NCBI RefSeq assembly: GCF_032248695.1
Contig: NZ_JAVHXC010000001.1
Coordinates: forward strand, 496,001-560,000
Source of the DNA: Dietzia sp032248695
GTDB lineage: Bacteria > Actinomycetota > Actinomycetes > Mycobacteriales > Mycobacteriaceae
DNA: 64,000 nucleotides
Direction: 5' to 3'
In this document: positions 25,436 to 33,360 of the stretch, piece after piece
Layout of the letters: each line of letters opens with the position of its first letter
Position numbering within the stretch: position 1 is the stretch's first letter
Position numbers and translations under genes: made by a program
The notes under the pieces: model-generated
Database searches by the model: none
Seen by the model: the letters and a program-made list of their open reading frames with translations, nothing else
What the model was told of the DNA's origin: nothing

Positions 25436-26575
25436 ATGAGTGCACCCAGCGAAGAATCGATCCGCGCCGCACTGGCCAAGGTCGATGATCCGGAGATCCG
25501 CAAGCCGCTCACCGAGCTCGGCATGGTCAAGGGTGTCGAGGTGGACCCGGCGACCGGCCGCGTCGACGTCGGCATCTACCTGACCGTCGCCTCGTGCCCG
25601 ATGCGGGACACCATCAGCGACCGCGTCCGTTCCGCGGTGTCCGACGTCCCGGGCGTCGGCGAGGTCGCGGTCGAGCTCGACGTGATGAGCGACGAGCAGC
25701 GCACCGAGCTGCGCCGGCATCTGCGCGGTGATGCCGCCGAGCCGGTCATCCCGTTCGCCCAGCCCGGGAACCTCACCCGTGTGTACGCGGTGGCCTCCGG
25801 CAAGGGCGGCGTGGGCAAGTCCACCGCCACGGTCAACCTGGCCACGGCGCTGGCCTCCCGCGGCCTGTCCGTGGGGGTGCTCGATGCCGACATCTACGGG
25901 CATTCGATCCCGCGGATGCTCGGGACCGACGCCCGGCCGACCCAGGTCGAGCAGATGATCCTGCCGCCGGTCGCGCACGACGTGAAGGTCATCTCGATCG
26001 CGCAGTTCACCAAGGGCAACACCCCGGTGGTGTGGCGGGGGCCGATGCTGCACCGGGCGCTGCAGCAGTTCCTCGCGGACGTGTACTGGGGCGACCTGGA
26101 CGTGTTGCTGATGGACCTGCCCCCGGGCACCGGTGACGTGGCCATCTCGATCGCGCAGCTCATCCCGTCGGCGGAGATCCTCGTGGTCACCACCCCGCAG
26201 GCCGCCGCCGCGGAGGTCGCCGAGCGTGCGGGGTCCATCGCGCTGCAGACGCGTCAGCGGATCGCCGGCGTGATCGAGAACATGTCGTGGCTGGAACTGC
26301 CGGACGGCACCCGGATGGACGTCTTCGGCTCCGGCGGCGGCGCCGATGTGGCGGCGAACCTGTCCCGCTCGGTCGGAGCACCCGTCGCGCTGCTCGGGCA
26401 GGTGCCGCTGGAGCAGGCCGTGCGCGAGCACGGGGACGAGGGGACCCCGATCGTGCTGGCCGAGCCCGACTCCCCGTCGGGTCGTGCCTACCGCCAGATC
26501 GCGGATGGTCTCGCGGTGCGGCCGCGGGGACTGGCCGGGATGAATCTGGGTATCGACACCACGCGCCACCTCTGA
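25436..26575 (+). CDS. mrp: Mrp/ApbC-type P-loop iron-sulfur carrier ATPase
   Basis: A 379-residue MinD/Mrp family ATPase. An N-terminal MIP18-like domain (about 1-95) is followed by the deviant Walker A SGKGGVGKST at 121-130, then DADIYGHSIPRML and MDLPPGTGD. The family loads or transfers Fe-S clusters. The C-terminal CxxC used by many ApbC proteins to bind a cluster is not present after ENMSW. Mycobacterial Mrp, as I recall it, also has LPDG there, so this looks lineage-typical. It lies between the transglycosylase and convergent tatB, as in M. tuberculosis (Rv1229c). Confidence 0.93.
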   Translation: MSAPSEESIRAALAKVDDPEIRKPLTELGMVKGVEVDPATGRVDVGIYLTVASCPMRDTISDRVRSAVSDVPGVGEVAVELDVMSDEQRTELRRHLRGDAAEPVIPFAQPGNLTRVYAVASGKGGVGKSTATVNLATALASRGLSVGVLDADIYGHSIPRMLGTDARPTQVEQMILPPVAHDVKVISIAQFTKGNTPVVWRGPMLHRALQQFLADVYWGDLDVLLMDLPPGTGDVAISIAQLIPSAEILVVTTPQAAAAEVAERAGSIALQTRQRIAGVIENMSWLELPDGTRMDVFGSGGGADVAANLSRSVGAPVALLGQVPLEQAVREHGDEGTPIVLAEPDSPSGRAYRQIADGLAVRPRGLAGMNLGIDTTRHL

Positions 26576-26584
26576 CGGTGCCGT

Positions 26585-26614
26585 CGCCCGCCGCCGGCCT
26601 CCCCGCGGCGGGCG
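26585..26614. terminator. Hairpin between convergent mrp and tatB
   Basis: A 10-bp GC stem (26585-26594 with 26605-26614) and a 10-nt loop lie 9 bases after the mrp stop and 12 bases past the tatB stop. No T-run follows, so activity is less certain. Confidence 0.45.
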
Positions 26615-26626
26615 GCGCCTCGCGCC

Positions 26627-27130
26627 TCAGGTGGCGTCGAGGTCCCAGGCCGGCCCGGTCGCCCGCGGTGCCTCGCCCACGGTGCCCGTGGCGGGACCGG
26701 CCGCGGGCGGGGTCGCGGACGGCGCCGTCGGGCGCCGGGGGTCGGTGGCGGCGGCCCCGGCACCGGCCGAGCCCGCCGCTCCAGCGTTGGCGGCCGCTCC
26801 ACCGTTGACGGTAGTCCCACCGGTGGGGGCGGCCGCACTGAAGTCGCCGGTGAACAGCGAGTCGTCCCCGTCGAGAAGATGCTTGGTGACCATGGCCCGG
26901 GGGCTCATCCCGCGCAGGTCGTTGAGCTGCTTGAGCGGCTCGCGGAACTCCTCGAAGTCGGTCCCGTAGTCGTCTCTGAGCTGCTGTTGGGCGTTGCTCG
27001 CGAACTCCCGGACCTTGCGGATGGTGGAGGCCAGCCACCGGGCGGCCTCGGGTAGGCGCTCGGGTCCCAGGACGACCAGCGCGATCACCCCGAGGACCAG
27101 GAGCTCGGACCACCCCACGTTAGTGAACAT
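26627..27130 (-). CDS. tatB: Sec-independent protein translocase TatB
   Basis: A 167-residue membrane protein that forms the TatBC receptor for twin-arginine signal peptides. It has a single N-terminal helix with the GWSELLVLGVIALVVLGPERLP signature (about 6-27), an amphipathic helix (about 28-55) and a long Ala/Gly/Pro-rich tail. It follows htrA on the same strand, the order seen in mycobacteria (Rv1221-Rv1224). TATCCT lies 7 nt before the ATG, so tatB may also have its own leaderless promoter. Confidence 0.95.
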   Translation of the reverse strand: MFTNVGWSELLVLGVIALVVLGPERLPEAARWLASTIRKVREFASNAQQQLRDDYGTDFEEFREPLKQLNDLRGMSPRAMVTKHLLDGDDSLFTGDFSAAAPTGGTTVNGGAAANAGAAGSAGAGAAATDPRRPTAPSATPPAAGPATGTVGEAPRATGPAWDLDAT

Positions 27131-27137
27131 CGCAGCC

Positions 27138-27143
27138 AGGATA
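27138..27143 (-). promoter_or_regulatory. -10 element of a likely leaderless promoter (tatB)
   Basis: TATCCT on the minus strand ends 7 nt before the tatB ATG; no ribosome-binding site is present. It lies in the 63-bp htrA-tatB gap. Confidence 0.5.
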
Positions 27144-27193
27144 CGTCGTGACGCCCGCGGACGGGAGCGTGGCCCGCGCGGGTGACCCCCGGT

Positions 27194-28726
27194 TCAGCCG
27201 AGGGTGGGGCGGACCGTCAGTTCGACCCGCGACCCGCCCCGGATCACCTCGACCGGGACGTCGACGTCGGCGCCGGCCCGTCTCACGGCCACCACGAGTT
27301 CGTCGGAGGACCGGACCCGACGTTCGCCGACCCGGGTGACCACGTCGCCCTCGCGGAGCCCGCCGTCCTGTGCCGGCGATCCTTCGCGCACGTTGACGAT
27401 CTCCGCCCCTTCGACCGCGCCGTTGTCGGCCTTGCGCGCGTTGACACCGATGGTGGCGTGCCGCACCGAGCCCTCGGTCATGAGCGAGGTGGCGATGTCG
27501 CGGACGTCGTTGACCGGGATCGCGAACCCGAGTCCGATGGACCCGCCTGACTGGGTGAAGATCGAGGTGTTGATGCCGATGACGGCGCCGGTGGCGTCGA
27601 TGAGCGGGCCGCCGGAGTTACCGGGGTTGATGGCGGCGTCGGTCTGGATGGCGTCGATCACCACGTCTCCGTCCGACGTCGACTCCCCCAGGGCGATGGG
27701 ACGGCGCGTCGCGGAGACGATGCCCTCGGTGACGGTCCGGGCCAGCCCGAGAGGGGACCCGATCGCGATCACCTGCTCCCCCACCTGGACGTCGTCGGAG
27801 TCACCGAGGGTGGCGACGGTGAGGTTCTGGACGTCCTCGACCTTGAGGACGGCCAGGTCGGTGGCGGGGTCGCGTCCCACCGTCTCGGCGGAGGCGCGGG
27901 AGCCGTCGGGGAAGATGACGTCGATGTCGGCGCGGTCCGCGGCTCCGTCCATGGTGACGACGTGGTTGTTGGTGACGATGTAACCCGCGGGGTCGATCAC
28001 GATGCCGGAGCCCTCGCCGCGCGCGGACGGGGTGGAGACCTGGATGTTGACGACGGCGGGCTGGACGCGCCGCGCGACCTCGCCGACGGGGTTGCCGGGT
28101 CGCAGCGCGTTGTCCGGCGCGTCGGCGATGCGGACGGTCGAGGTGGTGAGGACGCGGGCGGAATCGGCGACGAGGGCGCCGACGGCACCGCCGACGAGGG
28201 CGACGACGGCGACGGCCGCGGTCGCCCCGGCCAGGGCGCGCCTGCTCAGCCGGCGCTCGAACAGGACCTCGGCGAGCGAGAGCCGGGGCGGAGGGGCCTC
28301 GTCCCCGCCCGACAGGTCGACCGGCCCCGGTTCGACGGCGGCGGCCACGGCGGGCGCGCCGATCCCGACCGGGGCGTGCGGGTCCCGCCAGGGGTCGGGC
28401 GCGGGGGGCGGGGGCGTTGCCCTCTCGTCCTGCCAGTCCGGGTGCCGTTCGATGCCCCTGGGCGCGTCGGGGCCGGGACCGAAGGCCTGAGCGAGAGCGG
28501 GGTCGGCGTCGCGTACCGCGGTCGCGCCCGCGGAGCCGACGGGCCCGGTGGCGACCGCCGCGGGGTCGAACCCCCCGGAGACGCCGTCGGGGCGCGCGTA
28601 GCGTGCGACGTCGGCGGGATCGATGGCCGGCCGGTGGACAGGGGTCGGGTCGCGCAGGGGACGCTCCGGTTCCCCGCCGGGCCCCGCCGACCCGCGTACG
28701 CCATTGAGATCCTCCACCCGGCCCAC
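27194..28726 (-). CDS. htrA: Membrane-anchored HtrA-family serine protease with PDZ domain
   Basis: A 510-residue protease. A Pro/Ala/Asp-rich cytosolic region of about 160 residues precedes one transmembrane helix (about 164-186). The trypsin-like domain has His255 (NNHVV), Asp290 (DPATDLAVL) and Ser371 (GNSGGPL), and a C-terminal PDZ domain spans about 420-508. It degrades or refolds misfolded extracytoplasmic proteins. GTG 28726 begins two bases after the rseA stop, so it is coupled to the anti-sigma gene; GTG 28717 is possible. In M. tuberculosis the same order (Rv1221-Rv1223) forms part of the SigE envelope-stress response. Confidence 0.93.
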   Translation of the reverse strand: MGRVEDLNGVRGSAGPGGEPERPLRDPTPVHRPAIDPADVARYARPDGVSGGFDPAAVATGPVGSAGATAVRDADPALAQAFGPGPDAPRGIERHPDWQDERATPPPPAPDPWRDPHAPVGIGAPAVAAAVEPGPVDLSGGDEAPPPRLSLAEVLFERRLSRRALAGATAAVAVVALVGGAVGALVADSARVLTTSTVRIADAPDNALRPGNPVGEVARRVQPAVVNIQVSTPSARGEGSGIVIDPAGYIVTNNHVVTMDGAADRADIDVIFPDGSRASAETVGRDPATDLAVLKVEDVQNLTVATLGDSDDVQVGEQVIAIGSPLGLARTVTEGIVSATRRPIALGESTSDGDVVIDAIQTDAAINPGNSGGPLIDATGAVIGINTSIFTQSGGSIGLGFAIPVNDVRDIATSLMTEGSVRHATIGVNARKADNGAVEGAEIVNVREGSPAQDGGLREGDVVTRVGERRVRSSDELVVAVRRAGADVDVPVEVIRGGSRVELTVRPTLG

Positions 28727-28727
28727 C

Positions 28728-29189
28728 CTAACGGCCGCGGCGCCACAACCGGCGCAGCAGTCTCTCCCACGGGGTCCGCGGCGGGAACGGGGACGCGGGC
28801 GCGTCGACAGCGGGGGGCGTTCCGCCCGGCGCTCCGGGCGGAACGGAGGTGGTCGTGTCCGCGTCGCCCAGGTTGCGCAGCCTCTCGAGCAGATCGCGGG
28901 GCATGTGGATCGGCCCCGAGCCGCGGAGGACGTGACGGGCCTCGCGCTGGTGCTCGACCTCGCGTCGGCAGTCGGCGCACCGCTCGAGGTGGGCGTCCGC
29001 GCGGAGCTGACCGGCGTGCGGCAGGCGTCCGTCGACGTAGGCGGCCGCGGCCTCGGTGGAGAGGTGATCGGTGGAGAGGAAGTGTTCCCGTGCCCGGGGT
29101 GGGCCGGTCCGCCCGACGACTTCGTCCGCGGATGTGGGTGACAGCCGGAATTCGGGCGCGGGACCGCGCTCGCCATGTCGACGCTCCAC
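28728..29189 (-). CDS. rseA: Zinc-binding anti-sigma factor RseA
   Basis: A protein of about 153 residues with the ZAS anti-sigma motif His67-x3-Cys71-x2-Cys74 (HLERCADC), preceded by the STDHLSTEAAAAYVDG helix. It probably binds and holds SigE, which is encoded just upstream, and releases it on redox or surface stress; in M. tuberculosis RseA is phosphorylated and degraded. No transmembrane helix is visible, so it is likely soluble. The start GTG 29189 is uncertain because several upstream codons are possible; the conserved region begins near residue 36. It follows sigE after a 104-bp gap. Confidence 0.85.
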   Translation of the reverse strand: MERRHGERGPAPEFRLSPTSADEVVGRTGPPRAREHFLSTDHLSTEAAAAYVDGRLPHAGQLRADAHLERCADCRREVEHQREARHVLRGSGPIHMPRDLLERLRNLGDADTTTSVPPGAPGGTPPAVDAPASPFPPRTPWERLLRRLWRRGR

Positions 29190-29293
29190 GCCGCGCCCTC
29201 CCGTCCGCCGTGCCGCGGGGCCGCACCCGGCCCCGTCTCCAGAGATCAACGTGCGACGGGGCCCGGCGGTTCCCGGTCCGCTCGAGGGGCGGG

Positions 29294-29914
29294 TCAGGTG
29301 CTGCGGTGGTGCGCGCCGGTGACCCCGGCCGCCTCGAGTTCGGCGCGCAGGGCCGCGCGCCCGCGGTGGATGCGGCTGCGGACGGTCCCCATCTTCACCC
29401 CGAGGATGCGGCCGACCTCCTCGTAGCTGAGGTCCTCGATGTCGCTGAGCACGACGGCGGCCCTGAAGTCCGGGGACAGGTTGTCGAGCGCGGCCTGGAG
29501 CACGGGGTCGAAGGTCTCGTCGGACAGCACCTGTTCCGGGCTGCGTGCGCGCCCGGGGACCCGTTCGGCGTCGTCGGGGAGCGTCTCGAACCGGATGCGG
29601 GTCCGCCGCCGCGCCATGTCCAGGAACAGGTTGGTGACGATCCGGTGCATCCACCCCTCGAAGGTCCCGGGCTTGTAGCGGTCCAGCGACCGGAACACCC
29701 GGATGAACGCCTCCTGGGTGATGTCCTCCGCGTCGTGCGCGTTGCCGCACAGGCGGAACGCGAGTCGGTACACACGGTCACCGTGCTGCGCCACGAGCTC
29801 GGACCACGAGGGCATGTCGGCGGAATCGCCTGTGGTGTCGAACCGTGCGGTGCCGGCGAACTCGTCCGCCGCCGCCGGGGCGGTCACCGTCCCGTGCACG
29901 GTTCGTGAGTACAT
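29294..29914 (-). CDS. sigE: ECF sigma factor SigE
   Basis: A 206-residue group-4 sigma factor. Region 2 (about 37-105) includes DAEDITQEAFIRVF and FEGWMHRIVTNLFLDM. Region 4 (about 145-195) includes DIEDLSYEEVGRILG and GTVRSRIHRGR. The PSWSELVAQHGDRVYRL segment closely resembles mycobacterial SigE. Downstream rseA, htrA and tatB give the standard envelope-stress arrangement. ATG 29914 has GGAAGG about 13 nt upstream. An internal ATG at residue 34 (MPSWSEL) could give a shorter form, as reported for M. tuberculosis sigE. Confidence 0.95.
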   Translation of the reverse strand: MYSRTVHGTVTAPAAADEFAGTARFDTTGDSADMPSWSELVAQHGDRVYRLAFRLCGNAHDAEDITQEAFIRVFRSLDRYKPGTFEGWMHRIVTNLFLDMARRRTRIRFETLPDDAERVPGRARSPEQVLSDETFDPVLQAALDNLSPDFRAAVVLSDIEDLSYEEVGRILGVKMGTVRSRIHRGRAALRAELEAAGVTGAHHRST

Positions 29915-30111
29915 GCGCTGCCGCCGCCTTCCGGCGCGGCGTGTACCGCGCGGTGGTGGGCCGCGCCCTCGTGGCGCGACGTCCGCCTACTCTCCCCCAC
30001 GGGTCTGTCCTTGCGGTATACGCGTACTGAGATCCTCCTGAGAGTCTGATACCGATCCGGTCACCGCGCGTTGTCCGCCGCTGTGCGGCCCGGCGGCGAT
30101 ACGCTTCACGG
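29915..30111. promoter_or_regulatory. Divergent spacer sigE / O-methyltransferase-like gene
   Basis: In this 197-bp region I see TACGCT at 30100-30105, 6 nt before GTG 30112, as a leaderless -10 box for the rightward gene. An AT-richer patch (GGTATACGCGTACTGAG, 30015-30031) is the best place for a sigE promoter. I could not match a definite SigE-type -35/-10 pair. Confidence 0.45.
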
Positions 30112-30720
30112 GTGTCCGATTCCTCTGATCTCCCCGCCACCGACGGTTCCGGTTCCGACGCACTGGTGCACCGCAGCTCCGCTCTCGTCGACGACTCGCT
30201 CTACGCCTCCGCGCGCGCGGAGGCGGACGAGCTGGGCGCCGCGTCTCCGGATGCGTTGACCGCGGAGACCATCCGGTTGATCGCCCGGCTGAACGGCACG
30301 CGGGCGGCGGTGTGCATCACCCCCGCCCCCGGGGTCCCCGCGCTGGCGATCCTCGCGGCGGCCGGGACGCGCGGCGGCGCCGTGGTCACCTGCATCACCG
30401 ACGACCCCCACCACCTCGACGCCGCCCGGGCCGCGGTGCGAGGGGCGGGTCACCCGGCCTCGTCCGCGCGGTACATCGCGGCCCGCCCCCTGGAGGTGGC
30501 GGACAAGCTGGCCGACGGGGCCTACGACATGGTGGTGGCCGACGTCCCGGCCCACTCGGTGACGCGGCTGGTCTCGCGGTCCCACCAGTTGCTGCGGTCC
30601 GGCGGCGCGCTGGTGCTCATCGGGGAGCACGCACCCCTGCCCGAGGACGCGGATCTCCCCGAACACGCGCACGTCACGGTGCTCCCGGTCGGCAGCGGCC
30701 TCACCGTCGTGACCCTCTGA
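30112..30720 (+). CDS. O-methyltransferase-like protein (Rv1220c position), weak SAM motif
   Basis: A 202-residue protein with the layout of class I O-methyltransferases: an N-terminal helical region (AETIRLIARL), then strands and helices ending in VTVLPVGSGLTVVTL. The usual motif I (E-x-G-x-G-x-G) is replaced by ITPAPGVPAL, and the following acidic residue is CITDDPH. SAM binding may therefore be weak or lost. It is divergent from sigE exactly where M. tuberculosis has Rv1220c. The substrate is unknown; it could be a regulatory or inactive relative. Confidence 0.65.
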   Translation: MSDSSDLPATDGSGSDALVHRSSALVDDSLYASARAEADELGAASPDALTAETIRLIARLNGTRAAVCITPAPGVPALAILAAAGTRGGAVVTCITDDPHHLDAARAAVRGAGHPASSARYIAARPLEVADKLADGAYDMVVADVPAHSVTRLVSRSHQLLRSGGALVLIGEHAPLPEDADLPEHAHVTVLPVGSGLTVVTL

Positions 30721-30774
30721 CGTCACCCCCCGGGGATCGCGTCCGCCCCGACGCGTCCCCGTCGCGCGCCCGGC

Positions 30775-32001
30775 TCAGCCCGGCAGGGACGTGACGGTGT
30801 TCTTGGCGACGCTCACGACGCCGCCCGCGCTGATGGGGAACCGCTTGCGGTCGCGTTCGTGGTCGACACCGATGAGGTCACCGTCGCCGATGTGGCAGTT
30901 CTTGTCGACGATCGCCTTGCGGACGACCGCGCCGCGGCCGATCCGGACCCCGGGCATGAGCACGCTGCCCTCGACCACGGCTCCGTCCTCGACGACCACG
31001 TTGTTCGAGACCACCGAGTTGCGCACGGTGGCGGCCGAGATGATGGTGCCCGCCCCGACCATCGACTCCTGCGACATGCCGCCGTTGACGAACTTCGCCG
31101 GGGCGAGGTTGTCCTGCTGGGTGCGGATGGGCCAACGGTCGTTGTAGAGGTTGAACACCGGGTGGACCGAGACGAGGTCCATGTGCGCGTCGTAGAACGC
31201 GTCGATGGTGCCGACGTCACGCCAGTAACCGCGGTCCCGCTCGGTCTCACCGGGCACCTCGTTCCGGGCGAAGTCGTAGACGTACGCGCGCTCCTGCTCC
31301 ACCAGGGCGGGGATGATGTCGCCGCCCATGTCGTGGGTGGAGTCCGGCTTCTCGGCGTCGGCCCGCAGTGCCTCGATGAGCGCCTCGGTGGTGAAGATGT
31401 AGTTGCCCATGGACGCGAACGTCGCATCCGGGTCGTCGGGGGTGCCGGGCGGGTCGGAGGGCTTCTCCACCCAGCCACGGATGAGGTCGTTCTCGCCCGC
31501 GTCGATGCAGCCGAAGGCGAAGGCCTCGCTCCGGGGGACGCGGATCCCCGCGACGGTGACCGCCGCGCCGGTCTCGATGTGGTGTTCCAGCATCTGACGC
31601 GGATCCATGCGGTACACGTGGTCGGCACCGAACACGACGATGTGGTCCGGCCTCTCGTCGTGCACCAGGTTCAGCGACTGCAGGATGGCGTCGGCCGAGC
31701 CCGTGTACCAGCGGGGCCCGAGGCGCTGCTGGGCCGGCACGGGCGCCACGTACTCGCCGCCCATCCCCCGCATGTGCCAGACCTGCGCGATGTGCCGGTC
31801 CAGGGAATGGGACTTGTACTGGGTGAGGACGCAGATGCGCATGAACCCCGCGTTGACGAGGTTGCTCAGCACGAAGTCGATGAGCCGATAGGACCCCCCG
31901 AACGGCACCGCCGGCTTGGCCCGGTCCGCCGTGAGCGGGAAGAGTCGCTTGCCCTCGCCGCCGGCGAGGACGATTGCTAGGACGTGCGGCTGATTCCTCA
32001 C
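30775..32001 (-). CDS. glgC: Glucose-1-phosphate adenylyltransferase
   Basis: A 408-residue ADP-glucose pyrophosphorylase. It has the pyrophosphorylase signature GGEGKRLFPLT (about 14-24) with AKPAVPFGG, the GADHVYRMD metal/substrate motif, and WVEKP with the glucose-1-phosphate lysine. The C-terminal left-handed beta-helix carries hexapeptide repeats. It makes ADP-glucose, which in mycobacteria feeds glycogen and, through GlgM, maltose-1-phosphate for the GlgE pathway. It is divergent from glgA/glgM. GTG 32001 is preceded by TACGGT at 6 nt, indicating a leaderless transcript. Confidence 0.95.
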   Translation of the reverse strand: MRNQPHVLAIVLAGGEGKRLFPLTADRAKPAVPFGGSYRLIDFVLSNLVNAGFMRICVLTQYKSHSLDRHIAQVWHMRGMGGEYVAPVPAQQRLGPRWYTGSADAILQSLNLVHDERPDHIVVFGADHVYRMDPRQMLEHHIETGAAVTVAGIRVPRSEAFAFGCIDAGENDLIRGWVEKPSDPPGTPDDPDATFASMGNYIFTTEALIEALRADAEKPDSTHDMGGDIIPALVEQERAYVYDFARNEVPGETERDRGYWRDVGTIDAFYDAHMDLVSVHPVFNLYNDRWPIRTQQDNLAPAKFVNGGMSQESMVGAGTIISAATVRNSVVSNNVVVEDGAVVEGSVLMPGVRIGRGAVVRKAIVDKNCHIGDGDLIGVDHERDRKRFPISAGGVVSVAKNTVTSLPG

Positions 32002-32007
32002 ACCCCC

Positions 32008-32013
32008 ACCGTA
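32008..32013 (-). promoter_or_regulatory. -10 element of a likely leaderless promoter (glgC)
   Basis: TACGGT on the minus strand ends 6 nt before the glgC GTG. Nothing resembling a ribosome-binding site lies between them. Confidence 0.5.
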
Positions 32014-32131
32014 ACGACTCCGACGGGCCCGTCAGGGGCCAACGCGGGCTTTGCCCCCGACCCACGCCCCGCGGACACCCCGCCGTCGGGCGGTGTTCAC
32101 CGGGCACGCCTCGGGCGGGCGCGCGAGCGAC

Positions 32132-32137
32132 TACCTT
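32132..32137 (+). promoter_or_regulatory. -10 element of a likely leaderless promoter (glgA/glgM)
   Basis: TACCTT ends 7 nt before GTG 32145. Together with the glgC box it defines a 143-bp divergent promoter region, which otherwise shows no clear operator. Confidence 0.5.
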
Positions 32138-32144
32138 GGCCGGT

Positions 32145-33311
32145 GTGCGAGTAGCGATGATGACGAGGGAGTACCCGCCGGAGGTCTACGGCGGGGCGGG
32201 CGTGCACGTGACCGAACTGGTGGCGAACCTGCGGCCACTGTGTGACGTGGACGTGTTGTGCATGGGCGCGGACCGCGACACCGCCCGCGCGTTCCGCCCC
32301 GACCCGGAGCTCGGCGCGGACGCCAACCCCGCCATCCAGACCCTGTCCGCCGGGTTGCGGATGTCCGTCGCCGCTCAGGGGGCCGACCTCGTCCACTCAC
32401 ATACCTGGTACGCCGGGCTCGCCGGGCACCTGGCCGGTCAGCTGTACGGCGTGCCGCACGTGGTGTCCGCGCACTCGCTCGAGCCGAGCCGGCCCTGGAA
32501 AGCCGAGCAGCTGGGCGGCGGGTACCGCGTCTCGTCGTGGTCGGAGCGCAACGCGTTCGCGCATGCCGATGCCGTGGTCGCGGTGAGCGCCAGGATGAAG
32601 GACGAGATCCTGCGTGTCTATCCCGAGGTCGAGGCGGACCGGATCCACGTGATCCTCAACGGCATCGACACCTCGGTGTGGGCGCCGGTCGGGATCCCTC
32701 GCGGGGAGGACTCGGTGCTGCGTCGGCACGGGGTGGACCCGGACCGACCCATCGTCGCGTTCGTCGGCCGCATCACCCGTCAGAAGGGTGTGCCCCATCT
32801 GGTGCGCGCGGCACGGGACTTCCACCCCGACGCGCAGTTGGTCCTCTGCGCGGGTGCGCCGGACACGCCGGAGATCGCCACGGAGATGGAGACCCTGGTC
32901 GCGGAGCTGCGGGCCTCGAGGGACGGCGTCTTCTGGTTGCGGGACATGCTGCCGCGCGACGAGGTCATCGAGATCCTGTCCGCCGCGACGGTGTTCGCGT
33001 GTCCGTCGGTGTACGAGCCGCTGGGCATCGTCAACCTCGAGGCCATGGCGTGTGACACCGCCGTGGTGGCCTCCGACGTCGGTGGGATCCCGGAGGTCGT
33101 CGTCGACGGCGAGACGGGCCTGCTCGTCCACTACGACGAGTCGGAGCCCGAGGCGTTCGAGCGGGGGCTCGCCGAGGCGGTCAACGAGCTCGTCGCGGAC
33201 CCCGGGCGCGCGGCGCGGATGGGACGGGCCGGCAAGGAGCGGGCCGTGTCCCGGTTCTCCTGGCAGACGATCGCCGAGCAGACGCACAGGATGTACGCCT
33301 CACTCCTCTAG
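32145..33311 (+). CDS. glgA: GT4 glycosyltransferase: glycogen synthase / maltose-1-phosphate synthase
   Basis: A 388-residue GT-B glycosyltransferase. The N-terminus MRVAMMTREYPPEVYGGAG-like sequence and the C-terminal VYEPLGIVNLEAMAC nucleotide-sugar motif (family GT4, with the retaining E-x7-E) are clear. It is much shorter than classical GT5 glycogen synthase and matches mycobacterial Rv1212c, which makes alpha-maltose-1-phosphate from ADP-glucose and glucose-1-phosphate (GlgM). Paired with divergent glgC, it supplies the GlgE route to alpha-glucan. The longer upstream frame into glgC is antisense; GTG 32145 aligns with the homologue start. Confidence 0.92.
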   Translation: MRVAMMTREYPPEVYGGAGVHVTELVANLRPLCDVDVLCMGADRDTARAFRPDPELGADANPAIQTLSAGLRMSVAAQGADLVHSHTWYAGLAGHLAGQLYGVPHVVSAHSLEPSRPWKAEQLGGGYRVSSWSERNAFAHADAVVAVSARMKDEILRVYPEVEADRIHVILNGIDTSVWAPVGIPRGEDSVLRRHGVDPDRPIVAFVGRITRQKGVPHLVRAARDFHPDAQLVLCAGAPDTPEIATEMETLVAELRASRDGVFWLRDMLPRDEVIEILSAATVFACPSVYEPLGIVNLEAMACDTAVVASDVGGIPEVVVDGETGLLVHYDESEPEAFERGLAEAVNELVADPGRAARMGRAGKERAVSRFSWQTIAEQTHRMYASLL

Positions 33312-33360
33312 CACCTGCGAGGGTCCCGGCTGATCGCGGCCGGGTCGGGGCGGTGTGGGG

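Noticed and set aside
24059..26569. 836-codon leftward open frame
   Set aside because: Antisense to the transglycosylase and mrp genes, with no motif.
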